A program made the translations under genes and the position numbers. This document shows, one piece after another, positions 35,534-45,019 of a stretch of 64,000 nt of DNA. The stretch is taken from positions 434,001 through 498,000 of the forward strand of contig NZ_CP125669.1 in the NCBI RefSeq assembly GCF_030053775.1. Reading direction: 5' to 3'. Position 1 is the first letter of the stretch. Each line of letters begins with the position of its first letter. The notes beneath the pieces were generated by a model. The model saw nothing but the letters and a program-made list of their open reading frames with translations. It was not told the DNA's origin and searched no databases. The stretch comes from Acinetobacter corruptisaponis (GTDB lineage: Bacteria > Pseudomonadota > Gammaproteobacteria > Pseudomonadales > Moraxellaceae).

Positions 35534-37204
35534 ATGGCTAGCCCTGCACAAGCTATAAGACATAAATTACTTAATACTTTCTTTTCAAGACATTCGGTTT
35601 GGTTCCTTTGTATCCTGATCACGCTGACCATTAGCTGGTTCAAGGTCATTTATACCCCGCATAGCATTTATTATTTTATTTCCGACACTTTATTGAATGG
35701 GCTTTGGCTCGTGACAAGCCTGCTCAGTGTGGTTGGCTTATATGACCTGCTCCAGAAAAAGCATGCGATTTTAAGAAACTATCCAATTCTGGGTCATTTC
35801 CGTTTTATTTTTGAAGATGTGCGCCCCGAAATCCGCCAGTATTTTATTGAAGCCGATCAGGATGCATTGCCCTTTTCCAGAATGCAACGCAGCCTGGTTT
35901 ATCAACGTGCAAAAAATGAAAATGCAGACAAGCCCTTTGGTTCCATCATTGATGTCTATCAACCCAACTACCGTTTTATTGTGCATTCGATGGCACCCTG
36001 CCCACCTGCCGATCCATCCACTTTTCGTGTTCTGATTGGCAATGCGCAATGCAGCCAGCCTTATAGCGCCTCAATCATGAATATCTCGGCCATGAGCTTT
36101 GGCAGCCTAAGTGCCAATGCAATTCGGGCATTAAACAAGGGTGCCCAACTGGGCAACTTTTACCACGATACGGGTGAAGGTAGTTTAAGCCCTTACCATC
36201 TGGAAAATGGCGGCGACATTGTTTGGCAAATTGCCAGTGGTTATTTTGGTTGTCGTACACCTGAAGGATTATTTGATCCTGAGAAATTTACCCTACAGGC
36301 CCAAAACCCAAAAATTAAAATGATCGAGCTTAAGCTTTCACAGGGCGCCAAACCAGGTCATGGTGGCATTTTACCCAAACATAAAATCTCTGAGGAGATT
36401 GCCCGAATTCGCGGTGTTTCCAGAGACCACGACTGTATTTCCCCATCTCGTCATCCAAGCTTTAACACCCCCATTGAAATGATGCATTTCATTCAAAAAC
36501 TGAGGGACTTGTCTGGTGGCAAACCTGTTGGCTTTAAACTTTGTATTGGGCAGCCCTGGCAATTTATGAGTATCGTCAAGGCAATGCTCGCAACTAGAAT
36601 CATGCCTGATTTTGTGGTGGTCGATGGTTCCGAGGGTGGAACGGGCGCTGCACCAATTGAATTTAGCGACTACATTGGTACTCCCTTACGAGAGGGTTTA
36701 CGTTTTGTCCATAACACTTTAGTGGGTGCAGGATTACGCGGTCAGGTCAAGATCGGCGCCAGTGGAAAGATTATCAGCGCGTTTGACATTGCCAGTACAT
36801 TTGCACTTGGTGCAGACTGGGTCAATTCCGCACGGGGGTTTATGTTCGCTGTAGGTTGTATTCAGGCACAAAGTTGTCATACCAATCAATGCCCTGTTGG
36901 AGTTGCCACACAGGATAAAGACCGACAAAAAGCCATTGATGTACCCAGCAAGGCGGAACGTGTTTTTAATTTTCATAAAAATACACTGCATGCGCTTTCT
37001 GAAATGATCGCCGCCGCAGGTTTACGTCATCCCTCAGATATTAAGGCACATCATTTGGCCCAGCGTTTGAATGATCGTGAAATTAAAAATTATGCCCAGA
37101 TTCATTTTTTCCTCAAGGAAAATGAATTACTGCAAAATAATTTAGATGATGATGAAAACTTTTATTATCGAATGTGGAAACTGGCGGATGCGGATCAGTT
37201 TTAA
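35534..37204 (+). CDS. FMN-binding glutamate-synthase-like protein
   Basis: Two hydrophobic helices near the N-terminus precede a glutamate-synthase-type TIM barrel (MSFGSLSANAIRALNKGA, SQGAKPGHGG, VDGSEGGTGAAP). A cysteine cluster SCHTNQCPVGVA matches the 3Fe-4S region. There is no glutaminase domain, so it cannot be a full GOGAT. Members of this family are membrane-associated flavoproteins of unclear role. The ATG at 35534 is preferred, giving 556 aa; a TTG at 35471 would add 21 residues. Confidence 0.82.
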   Translation: MASPAQAIRHKLLNTFFSRHSVWFLCILITLTISWFKVIYTPHSIYYFISDTLLNGLWLVTSLLSVVGLYDLLQKKHAILRNYPILGHFRFIFEDVRPEIRQYFIEADQDALPFSRMQRSLVYQRAKNENADKPFGSIIDVYQPNYRFIVHSMAPCPPADPSTFRVLIGNAQCSQPYSASIMNISAMSFGSLSANAIRALNKGAQLGNFYHDTGEGSLSPYHLENGGDIVWQIASGYFGCRTPEGLFDPEKFTLQAQNPKIKMIELKLSQGAKPGHGGILPKHKISEEIARIRGVSRDHDCISPSRHPSFNTPIEMMHFIQKLRDLSGGKPVGFKLCIGQPWQFMSIVKAMLATRIMPDFVVVDGSEGGTGAAPIEFSDYIGTPLREGLRFVHNTLVGAGLRGQVKIGASGKIISAFDIASTFALGADWVNSARGFMFAVGCIQAQSCHTNQCPVGVATQDKDRQKAIDVPSKAERVFNFHKNTLHALSEMIAAAGLRHPSDIKAHHLAQRLNDREIKNYAQIHFFLKENELLQNNLDDDENFYYRMWKLADADQF

Positions 37205-37221
37205 TACAAAATTTAAATAAG

Positions 37222-37249
37222 AAATCACCACTAGTAATAGTGGTGATTT
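37222..37249. terminator. Bidirectional terminator overlapping the hydrolase stop
   Basis: A 12-bp perfect stem (AAATCACCACTA with TAGTGGTGATTT) and 4-base loop lies between convergent genes. Its right arm includes the last codons of the hydrolase gene, whose C-terminus reads NHHYY. Confidence 0.75.
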
Positions 37250-38259
37250 GGCTTCGCATGTAAAAAAGCAGGAATCAAACCTGTCAGTGCAGCACGTATA
37301 TCAGCACGTTCATTGATCAATTGATGTGAACCCTCTTCCAGCATCAACAAAGTCTGCAACCTAAACTTACGGCGAATATATTCAATGTTATAGCGCCAAT
37401 CGACTGTTTGATCGAGTGCACCTTGCGCCAACCAAACTGGAATACGACAGGCTGGACGCTGTTCCATTTCCAGCATCCATTTTGACATGGCCAAAATCCA
37501 GTCCATGCCCATCATACGGGGTTGTAATGGATCTTTTAAACGCACAAAACGCAAAAATTCAGGGTTATGGTTATTACGGCGAAAATGTCGTGGCACTTGG
37601 GTTTTAATGCGACGAATAATACCTAGGCCAACTGAGTTGTGCCACCAGGCGGTTTTAGCGGGACGAATCAACGGTGACAATAACAGAACCCGATCAACAA
37701 TTGGATCTTCACGACGTTCTGCAAACTCCAGTAAATGATGCATCCAGATTGCACCACCTGTACTTTGACCAATGCCTAACCACGGTCTAGGCAACTGTTT
37801 GGCCCCACGAACCGCTTCATATACTGCATGTAAAACCTGTTGGTAATGGTCAAAATTCTGGATACTGGCAGGTGAACCATTACTTAGTCCGTGCCCAGGA
37901 AGATCATAGGTAATCACACTAAATCCCTGATCCAGGATTTCCTGGATAATCGGCTGATAGATTCCACTGTGTTCCAAATAGCCATGCAGCAGGCAGACTG
38001 TCCCCTGAATCTTTTGTTGTCTTGGCTGAAATACCTGCACATGCAAACGGAACAACGGCATTTCCACATAACCCTGCCAATGCTCACAGTCCAGCAAGTG
38101 TAAGCCATAAAGCTTACGATAGGCCTGTAAAGGTTTAGAGGGTTCAGTTGTGGTTGATAAATCCAGTGGCTCCAAAACCTGTGGTGTGGTTTCACGATTC
38201 GGAACAGGTAAATCCAGTTGTTTGAGTATTGTCGGATTTAAAAAAGGAATATTCGACAT
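37231..38259 (-). CDS. Alpha/beta hydrolase, monoacylglycerol-lipase-like
   Basis: This 342-residue serine hydrolase has LLHGYLEHSGIY (oxyanion region), YDLPGHGLSNG, the nucleophile elbow GIGQSTGG, an acid in LAQGALDQTVDW and the histidine in EEGSHQLINE. The pattern fits lysophospholipase/monoacylglycerol lipase. GGGAG lies 9 bases before the ATG at 38259, which overlaps the stop of the DUF218 gene (TAATG). The two are probably co-translated. Confidence 0.85.
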   Translation of the reverse strand: MSNIPFLNPTILKQLDLPVPNRETTPQVLEPLDLSTTTEPSKPLQAYRKLYGLHLLDCEHWQGYVEMPLFRLHVQVFQPRQQKIQGTVCLLHGYLEHSGIYQPIIQEILDQGFSVITYDLPGHGLSNGSPASIQNFDHYQQVLHAVYEAVRGAKQLPRPWLGIGQSTGGAIWMHHLLEFAERREDPIVDRVLLLSPLIRPAKTAWWHNSVGLGIIRRIKTQVPRHFRRNNHNPEFLRFVRLKDPLQPRMMGMDWILAMSKWMLEMEQRPACRIPVWLAQGALDQTVDWRYNIEYIRRKFRLQTLLMLEEGSHQLINERADIRAALTGLIPAFLHAKPNHHYY

Positions 38260-39389
38260 TATGGTATCTCCCGACAATCACTAGAGCCAAATAACATATC
38301 ACGAACCGTAGCCAGCATTTCATAATTGGCACGGCGACTATGGTCATAATTTTGTTGGCTAGGGCGCCAACGGGTCAAGCTGGTTGGCATGGGTGCAAAC
38401 ACAGGAACGGTTTCAATGCCATTCAAGGCAAATAAACGGCGTGTCCGTGGCATATGATACTCATCGGTAATCAGGATCACGGTGGGCGCACCGCCTTTCT
38501 TTTGCAGGAGCAAAGAGCTGAATCTGGAATTCTCACAGGTATTCATGCTTCTATTTTCAAGCAGCTTGGCCTCAATACCACGTTGTTTTAACCATGCCTG
38601 CATATAGGGGGCTTCCACACCACTTAACACAATCGGCAAGTTATACTTTTTTTCCACACTCAAGGTCTTTTCCAGACGTAAGCGTGTGTAGTTGTTCACC
38701 ACAATATCTTTACCATTTTCAGCAAGGGTCAATCCTCCACCGAGCACCACAATTGCATAAGGCTGTGAGGTATTTTTAGGCTCAAAACCATCATCTTTAT
38801 TCTTTTTAAGTTCAACCAAGTCTTTATTGGTCTCGTCCTTTTCATCCTCATTCACAGGCAATGCAACAGGATAGGTTTCTAAAAATGCCAGATACTTACC
38901 CATGAGCGCCTGATTATCAGGTGTATTGCCTTGTAAGAAATCCGTTGGAGAACTGATCACAACGGCTGAACTGTCCTGATCCTGCTCTGCTTTTTGGTTT
39001 AGCAATGGAATGTTGTTTTTCTTCTCTTTTTGCTCTTCTTTTTCCTGTTCATCAATAATGGTTTGTTGCAGCAATTTATAGCGTGCCTGTATCAACCTTA
39101 AATCTTCAGGTTTTTCAGACTGAAAAGTTTTTTCCATCAGCTTTAAATAGGCCTGACGCGCAATCCATAAGTTGGAACCAGGTTCCAGATTCTCATGTTC
39201 ACTTAAAGCCGCTGCTTTCTGGCTTTCAGCGGCCACCTCATTGACATCAACTGGTACAAAATAATTTAACCCTTTCACCACAAGCTGTGAATAAAACGGA
39301 GAATATAAAAAAAGCACAAAGCAGCCCAATAGCACAAATAGTATGGTGGCTATCCGCACTAAACTGACCATCCAATGTACTTGCGCCAT
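38259..39389 (-). CDS. DUF218 (YdcF/ElyC-like) membrane protein
   Basis: The 376-residue protein has an N-terminal membrane helix (IATILFVLLGCFVLFLY), a long charged region (residues about 55-205) rich in glutamate, lysine and aspartate, and a C-terminal DUF218 domain (YAIVVLGGGLT, PIVLSG, TCENSRFS, ITDEYHMPRTRR). Relatives such as ElyC and SanA act in envelope biogenesis. AAGGAG precedes the ATG. It lies between murB and a lipase-like gene on one strand. Confidence 0.85.
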   Translation of the reverse strand: MAQVHWMVSLVRIATILFVLLGCFVLFLYSPFYSQLVVKGLNYFVPVDVNEVAAESQKAAALSEHENLEPGSNLWIARQAYLKLMEKTFQSEKPEDLRLIQARYKLLQQTIIDEQEKEEQKEKKNNIPLLNQKAEQDQDSSAVVISSPTDFLQGNTPDNQALMGKYLAFLETYPVALPVNEDEKDETNKDLVELKKNKDDGFEPKNTSQPYAIVVLGGGLTLAENGKDIVVNNYTRLRLEKTLSVEKKYNLPIVLSGVEAPYMQAWLKQRGIEAKLLENRSMNTCENSRFSSLLLQKKGGAPTVILITDEYHMPRTRRLFALNGIETVPVFAPMPTSLTRWRPSQQNYDHSRRANYEMLATVRDMLFGSSDCREIP

Positions 39390-39397
39390 ATCACTCC

Positions 39398-40432
39398 TTA
39401 TGCAGTATGGGGCTGAATCAAACCTTGCTCACTATATAACACAGGTTCAGGTTCAAGCTGAATACTAAACTTTTGTTTTACATCATTTTGTACAGCGCTA
39501 TAGGTACTTTTCACATCTTCCAGCGTTGCATCGGCATAATTAACCAAAACCAGTGCCTGTTTATGGAACATGCCAACACAACCCAGTTGCCTGCCTTTCC
39601 AGCCCGCCTGATCAATCAACCATCCAGCAGCCACCTTAACATTGTCGTTGGCTTGGGGATAATGCGGAATGTTGGGAAAGTGTTGAGAAATTTTTTCAAA
39701 TTCAGCCTGAGTCAGAACGGGATTTTTAAAGAAACTGCCCACATTCGGAAATGCTTTGGGATCAGGCAATTTACTTTGGCGAATCTGTATCACCTGATTT
39801 TGCAGGTTCTCAGCCGTTTGTTCATCCCCAACCGCCTGCTTTAAATCCCCATAACTCAGTTTTAAACTGGCATGTTTTAACAGCTTAAAGGTTACACTAA
39901 TGATGATGTAACGATCAGGAAAGTCTTTAAAAATACTATGACGGTAAGCAAAATGACAATCCTGAGCTAAAATGAAGTCAAAGCATTTCAGTTTACGGTC
40001 ATACACCTGTACCGACTCAATAAACTCACCCACCTCAACACCATAGGCACCAATATTCTGTACAGGTGATGCCCCAACCAACCCTGGGATTAGGGCCAGA
40101 TTTTGCAGACCGAACCAGTTCTGCTGGGTACTGTATAAAACAAAATCATGCCAGACCTGTCCCGCACCTACTTTAACTGTGATGGTTTGGTCATCCTCAG
40201 CAACGACTTCAATGCCCTGAATATTTAAATGAATTGCCAGTGCCTGAATGCGCTGTGGCAACAACAGGTTGCTTCCACCCGATAAAATCATGACATTGAG
40301 CTGCTGCTGTTCAGCAAATGCCAATGCCTCAACCACATCATTAGGCTGATTGATCTGGACATAATGCGAAACAGTGGCATTTAAATTGAGCGTGTTTAAA
40401 CTTTTGAGTTGAACCTGTTGTTGTACATGCAT
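39398..40432 (-). CDS. murB: UDP-N-acetylenolpyruvoylglucosamine reductase
   Basis: MurB makes UDP-N-acetylmuramic acid for peptidoglycan. The 344-residue protein has SGGSNLL and [19 protein letters not shown] (FAD binding), [20 protein letters not shown] with the catalytic serine, and [13 protein letters not shown]. The ATG at 40432 gives the E. coli-like start; the open frame extends further into the phosphatase gene but lacks a site. It is 8 bases upstream of the DUF218 start. Confidence 0.96.
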   Translation of the reverse strand: MHVQQQVQLKSLNTLNLNATVSHYVQINQPNDVVEALAFAEQQQLNVMILSGGSNLLLPQRIQALAIHLNIQGIEVVAEDDQTITVKVGAGQVWHDFVLYSTQQNWFGLQNLALIPGLVGASPVQNIGAYGVEVGEFIESVQVYDRKLKCFDFILAQDCHFAYRHSIFKDFPDRYIIISVTFKLLKHASLKLSYGDLKQAVGDEQTAENLQNQVIQIRQSKLPDPKAFPNVGSFFKNPVLTQAEFEKISQHFPNIPHYPQANDNVKVAAGWLIDQAGWKGRQLGCVGMFHKQALVLVNYADATLEDVKSTYSAVQNDVKQKFSIQLEPEPVLYSEQGLIQPHTA

Positions 40433-40445
40433 GTTGAATGAAATC

Positions 40446-40961
40446 CTATTGCCCTGCCTGCATTTGCTTTTTAAGAATATCGACCCATGCCTGACTGCTT
40501 GATTCACATTGATTCAGGACACGATCAAAGCCATCCGCCCCACCATAGTAAGGATCAGGAACTGCCTGCTGGTTAAAATAAGGATCATGCTCGCTCATCA
40601 ATGCAATTTTGGCACGAATCTGTTCAGCACCAAACTGGCGTACCGCTTTCGACAGGAGTGACTGAATATCATCAAAATTCTCATGGTCCATTGCAAGAAT
40701 CAGGTCAAACTCAATAAAATCCTCAAGACGAATTTGTCTGGCACGTAAGCCCGATAAATCATAACCACGCTGTAGCGCATGTTTTTGGCTTCGGGCATCG
40801 GGTGCCTTGTTTGGGTGATAATTGCTGGTCCCTGCCGAATCGACCCATACATTTAAACCATGCGCATCACAATAATGTCTGAGAATTGCTTCCGCTGTGG
40901 GTGAACGGCATATATTTCCTAAACAGACACATAACACCTTATAGGGCGTTGGGGATGGCAT
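40446..40961 (-). CDS. Low-molecular-weight protein-tyrosine-phosphatase
   Basis: The P-loop [14 protein letters not shown] near residue 13 has the CX5R motif, and [12 protein letters not shown] near residue 136 holds the general acid aspartate. The length of 171 is normal. Such enzymes act on tyrosine kinases or arginine phosphate. No kinase partner is adjacent. GAGGTG precedes the ATG at 40961. It lies 13 bases before murB on the same strand, so the two are probably one transcript. Confidence 0.9.
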   Translation of the reverse strand: MPSPTPYKVLCVCLGNICRSPTAEAILRHYCDAHGLNVWVDSAGTSNYHPNKAPDARSQKHALQRGYDLSGLRARQIRLEDFIEFDLILAMDHENFDDIQSLLSKAVRQFGAEQIRAKIALMSEHDPYFNQQAVPDPYYGGADGFDRVLNQCESSSQAWVDILKKQMQAGQ

Positions 40962-41142
40962 AATCACCTCAAAACTACACTTTTTAGAGCATGTTATGGT
41001 AATTTATTTATGCAGTGAAACCTATAGTTGCCTTATATAAAAATGTTGTATTTATTAGAATTTGTTGGCATTTTGTCTAGGATTGCGACATAGGTCAGGT
41101 ATGGACAATGATTTATCAAAAGATAGAAATAAGGATGTATGC

Positions 41143-42303
41143 ATGAACCAGTTTCAGTTCCAGACCGTTCCCAACATTATTGCGGGTTTAGGCTCAATAC
41201 AAGAACTTAAAACCATCTTGTCACAACATGATTATAAAAAAGCGCTTCTGGTCACTGATGCAGGCATGATTCAGCACCAGCTTCATTTACCCATTCTGGA
41301 AATTCTGGATCAGGTGGGTCTCAAGCCTATCATTTATTCTGATATTCAGGCCGACCCACCTGAACATATTGTTTTAGAAGCGGTTGATTTCGCCAAACAG
41401 GAAAAAATTGATGTCATCATCGGTTTTGGCGGCGGTAGTTCCATGGATGTCGCCAAAATCATTGCCCTGCTTGCTCATCCTGAACAAAAACAAAATCTCA
41501 GTGAGATTTATGGGGTTAATCAGGCCAAGGCTCCTCGCTTACCTCTTATTCTGATTCCAACAACGGCTGGAACGGGTTCAGAAGTCACTCCAATTTCGAT
41601 TGTCACCACTGGTGCAACCACCAAAATGGGCGTCGTTTCTCCTATCCTTTATGCCGATGTTGCCATTCTGGACGCGACATTTACGCAAGGCTTACCTGCG
41701 CATATCACTGCGGCAACGGGTATTGATGCAATGGTCCATGCAATTGAAGCCTACACCTCCAATATCAAAAAGAATTTTTATGCCGATATGCTGGCAAAAA
41801 ATGCCTTGCAACTGCTCAACCATAACCTTGCCAAGGTATTAAAAAATGGTGCGGACTTAGAAGCTCGCCAAAATATGCTGGTCGGTTCAATGTTGGCCGG
41901 TCAGGCTTTTGCCAATGCACCTGTGGGTGCGGTTCATGCCTTGGCCTATCCACTCGGTGGACATTTCCATCTGTCACATGGGCATACCAATGCACTGGTG
42001 CTGGTTGAAGTGCTAAAATTCAATGCGCCGAAAGCTAAACAACACTATGCAGAGTTAATGCAGTTATTAGACCCTCGCAGCACAGGCTGTACCGATGGCC
42101 TATGTGATTTATTCATTGACCATATGCAAAACCATCTGGATCAAAGTGGTCTAACGCTAAAACTAAAGGATCTGGATATTGCCGAGGCAAAATTACCGCA
42201 GTTGGCTAAGGATGCCATGCTGCAAACCCGACTGTTGCAGAACAATCCAAGAGAAATGACCGAACAAGATGCTTTACAGATTTATCAGGCGATTTATGCA
42301 TGA
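41143..42303 (+). CDS. Iron-containing alcohol dehydrogenase
   Basis: This 386-residue protein has GFGGGSSMDVAKI, the PTTAGTGSEVT motif for nucleotide and metal, and histidines in GIDAMVHAIEAY and HFHLSHGHTNALV that bind the metal. It should interconvert an alcohol and aldehyde or ketone with NAD(H). AAGGA lies 7 bases before the ATG at 41143; an open extension to 41062 is not supported. The thioesterase gene overlaps its stop (ATGA). Confidence 0.92.
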   Translation: MNQFQFQTVPNIIAGLGSIQELKTILSQHDYKKALLVTDAGMIQHQLHLPILEILDQVGLKPIIYSDIQADPPEHIVLEAVDFAKQEKIDVIIGFGGGSSMDVAKIIALLAHPEQKQNLSEIYGVNQAKAPRLPLILIPTTAGTGSEVTPISIVTTGATTKMGVVSPILYADVAILDATFTQGLPAHITAATGIDAMVHAIEAYTSNIKKNFYADMLAKNALQLLNHNLAKVLKNGADLEARQNMLVGSMLAGQAFANAPVGAVHALAYPLGGHFHLSHGHTNALVLVEVLKFNAPKAKQHYAELMQLLDPRSTGCTDGLCDLFIDHMQNHLDQSGLTLKLKDLDIAEAKLPQLAKDAMLQTRLLQNNPREMTEQDALQIYQAIYA

Positions 42304-42740
42304 GTAAACCCACTTTAAAAACACGCGGACAGTTTAAATTCTTTTTTCCAATTCAGACCCGATGGGCGGATAATGACATTTACGGTCATGTCAACAATGT
42401 CACTTACTACAGCTATTTTGATACCGCAGCCAATTCGTTACTGATCCAAAAAACGGGATTTAACATTCACAACAGTGAGATAATTGGTTTGGTGGTGGAT
42501 TCAGCCTGTAGTTTCTTACAGGAACTCTCCTTTCCTGAAATAGTTGAAGTTGGTGTAGCCATTGGAAAGATTGGCAACTCTTCACTGCGTTATGAGCTGG
42601 CAATTTTTAAGCAAGACCAAGCGCAAGCAGCGGCTCAAGGGCATTTTGTGCATGTGTTTGTGGATCGGGAAACTCGGAAAAGTACTGCGATTCCACAAAA
42701 TATGCGCGACGTACTGACTGAATACTTATTAGTGGAATAA
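42300..42740 (+). CDS. Acyl-CoA thioesterase (4HBT family)
   Basis: The 146-residue hot-dog protein has RWADNDIYGHVNNVTYYSYFDTAA, where the aspartate and following NDIYGHVNN are characteristic of 4-hydroxybenzoyl-CoA thioesterase-like enzymes. It should hydrolyse an acyl-CoA. The ATG overlaps the preceding dehydrogenase stop, so the pair is translationally coupled. The substrate is unknown. Confidence 0.9.
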   Translation: MSKPTLKTRGQFKFFFPIQTRWADNDIYGHVNNVTYYSYFDTAANSLLIQKTGFNIHNSEIIGLVVDSACSFLQELSFPEIVEVGVAIGKIGNSSLRYELAIFKQDQAQAAAQGHFVHVFVDRETRKSTAIPQNMRDVLTEYLLVE

Positions 42741-42768
42741 AAAAAATCAGCTCTTTTATTCCAACCGA

Positions 42769-44853
42769 TTAGAGTTTCAGTTGAATATTCTGTAACTCGG
42801 CATCAAAGGTTTCAATTAAACTTTTAATGGTGGGTTCCTGCTGTAATAACTCAACAGCCCGATGAAACGCCTTTTCCTTACGCATGACCTGCATGGTAAA
42901 AGGTGTTATCGAATCAATATCTTGATATTGCACATTAAACTGTGTATTCGGCCACTGTAATTTAAGAGCATCTTCCAATGCCTGCCTTAGTTGTGACAAC
43001 ATGCCTTCGTATTTCTGCGGAATATGAAACACAGATGAACCATTAATATGCCCATGCATAATGCCATGCTGTGCCAATTCCTGAACGGCTGGCGAAAGTT
43101 CACTATTTCTAAACCAATATTCCCATTTATCCAGATTCCACTCGCCTTCCAAAACCTGTTCACGAAGTTTAAGAATATCTTGAGGCATGAGATTGGCTTG
43201 GTCTACCAAATGCATCGTTTCAACCTGTTGAACTACATCAACCACAGGCATGGCAAATTGGTTTTCAATTTGCTGTTCCGTAGCAATAAATGTTTCTTCA
43301 AACAATTCAGGTTCAGCCTTAACGTTTAGCTCAGGTGCTTGATTGATGATTTGTGTAACTTCAGTTTGTTCTTCTACTGGAAATATCAATACCTCATCTG
43401 ATTCTGTGAAATGAGCATTTTGCTGGGTAGTTGAAACATCCAACCCAATCAGTTGCCCATCCGCTGCATCAAAAACCATGACATTTTCATCCTGAATTAT
43501 ACGTTCAGATTCAGATTCAGATTCAGGTTCAGGTTCAGGTTCAGGTTCAGGTTCAGGTTCAGGTTCAGGTTCAGGTTCAGGTTCAGGTTCAGGTTCAGGT
43601 TCAGGTTCAACACTAACAATTTCTTGCTGAACCACAAGCTGTTCTTCAACAATAGAAACTTGCTGCAATTGCTGAGTTTCTGCTGGACTTGGCTCAGTTG
43701 AAACGACTTGTGCATGAGAAACAGTAATATTTTGTGGACTTGTAGCGACAATAGTAACTTCACCAGTCGATAACGGCCTAAATGCGAGCAAACGCAATAC
43801 GCACATTTCAAAACCTTGCTCTTGCGTGACTGCAAGTTGCAGATCAGATCGTCCCTTACATGCAATCTGATAGTAAAGCTGCAAATCCTGAGCAGAAATC
43901 AGTTTAGACAATTGCAGAATTTTTCGATTGATTTCTTCACTGTATTTCAAGGCAAGATCAGGCAGATACTGCAACAATGCCAACTCATGCAAGGTTGAAA
44001 CCAACTGATCCAGAACCAGAGAAACATCTAGTGCCTGCTGTCTAAATTGCAACAACAACTGGCTGACATGCGCTTGCTGGTTATGATGAATTGCTAAAAT
44101 CAGGTCATAAATAATGCTTCGGTCAATCAAGCCAAGCATGTCTTTGACATCTTGATGATGTACAGCTCCCTGACCATAGGCAATGGCCTGATCCGTTAAA
44201 GACAGTGCATCACGTAATGAACCCTGTGCCGATTCAGCAATTTGCCAAATCGCATCCTGATCAGCTTCGATATGTTCTTTATTTAAAATTGCAGTTAGAT
44301 GCGTGGTAATCTCATCAACAGCCAAAGGACGCAAGGTAAACTGCAAACAACGGGAAATCACGGTAATCGGCAACTTCTGTGGATCGGTGGTTGCAAATAA
44401 AAACTTCACATGCTCTGGCGGTTCTTCCAGCGTTTTTAATAAAGCATTAAAAGAATGCGTTGAAAGCATGTGCACTTCGTCAATCAGGTAGACTTTGAAG
44501 CGACCCTGGGTTGGTGCATAAGGGACATTGTCCAGTAACTCACGGGTATCCTCAACTTTGGTACGTGACGCAGCATCAATCTCGATTAAATCAATGAAAC
44601 GCCCTTCATTCACTGCCTTACAAGTCGCACAAACTTCACACGGCGTTGAGGTCACACCCGTTTCACAGTTCAGGCACTTGGCTAAAATACGGGCAATTGT
44701 GGTTTTGCCCACACCACGTGTCCCTGTAAATAAATAAGCATGATGCAATCGTCCACGCTCCAATGCGCTGGTCAACGCACGGGAAACATGATTCTGCCCT
44801 ACTAACTCATTGAAATTACGTGGACGGTATTTTCTTGCCAATACTTGATACAT
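42769..44853 (-). CDS. dnaX: DNA polymerase III subunit gamma/tau
   Basis: DnaX is the clamp-loader ATPase. The N-terminal ATPase has GTRGVGKTTIA (Walker A), a zinc cluster (CLNC, CEVCATC), YLIDEVHMLS (Walker B) and the SRC motif. The C-terminal part is tau-specific. At about residues 415-450 a (PE)14(SE)3 tract comes from 14 tandem TTCAGG hexamers. AAGGAG lies 7 bases before the ATG at 44853; a GTG at 44859 is less likely. Length is 694 aa. I did not find an obvious frameshift site for gamma. Confidence 0.96.
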   Translation of the reverse strand: MYQVLARKYRPRNFNELVGQNHVSRALTSALERGRLHHAYLFTGTRGVGKTTIARILAKCLNCETGVTSTPCEVCATCKAVNEGRFIDLIEIDAASRTKVEDTRELLDNVPYAPTQGRFKVYLIDEVHMLSTHSFNALLKTLEEPPEHVKFLFATTDPQKLPITVISRCLQFTLRPLAVDEITTHLTAILNKEHIEADQDAIWQIAESAQGSLRDALSLTDQAIAYGQGAVHHQDVKDMLGLIDRSIIYDLILAIHHNQQAHVSQLLLQFRQQALDVSLVLDQLVSTLHELALLQYLPDLALKYSEEINRKILQLSKLISAQDLQLYYQIACKGRSDLQLAVTQEQGFEMCVLRLLAFRPLSTGEVTIVATSPQNITVSHAQVVSTEPSPAETQQLQQVSIVEEQLVVQQEIVSVEPEPEPEPEPEPEPEPEPEPEPEPEPEPESESESERIIQDENVMVFDAADGQLIGLDVSTTQQNAHFTESDEVLIFPVEEQTEVTQIINQAPELNVKAEPELFEETFIATEQQIENQFAMPVVDVVQQVETMHLVDQANLMPQDILKLREQVLEGEWNLDKWEYWFRNSELSPAVQELAQHGIMHGHINGSSVFHIPQKYEGMLSQLRQALEDALKLQWPNTQFNVQYQDIDSITPFTMQVMRKEKAFHRAVELLQQEPTIKSLIETFDAELQNIQLKL
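43504..43611. repeat. Hexanucleotide tandem repeat in dnaX
   Basis: Fourteen exact copies of TTCAGG (43522-43605) follow three copies of TTCAGA (43504-43521) and precede one TTCAAC. Coding strand reads CCTGAA, giving Pro-Glu. Six-base units keep the frame when the copy number changes. Confidence 0.97.
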
Positions 44854-45019
44854 GGACACTCCTTATAGCCGCTTTAGCATACTGTGTTTTTAAGAAGCTG
44901 TGAATGAATCCCGAACTGTTTGATCAAAATTAGGGTTTATTGGCTGTGATACAAGGCTTGCACCGCCTTTCAACTCAAGGGACAATACACGTTATTGATT
45001 TATTTTCGGCTTCTTCATC

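Noticed and set aside
43453..43701. Plus-strand open frame encoding a long Arg-Phe repeat
   Set aside because: It is the reverse reading of the dnaX hexamer repeat and has no ribosome site.
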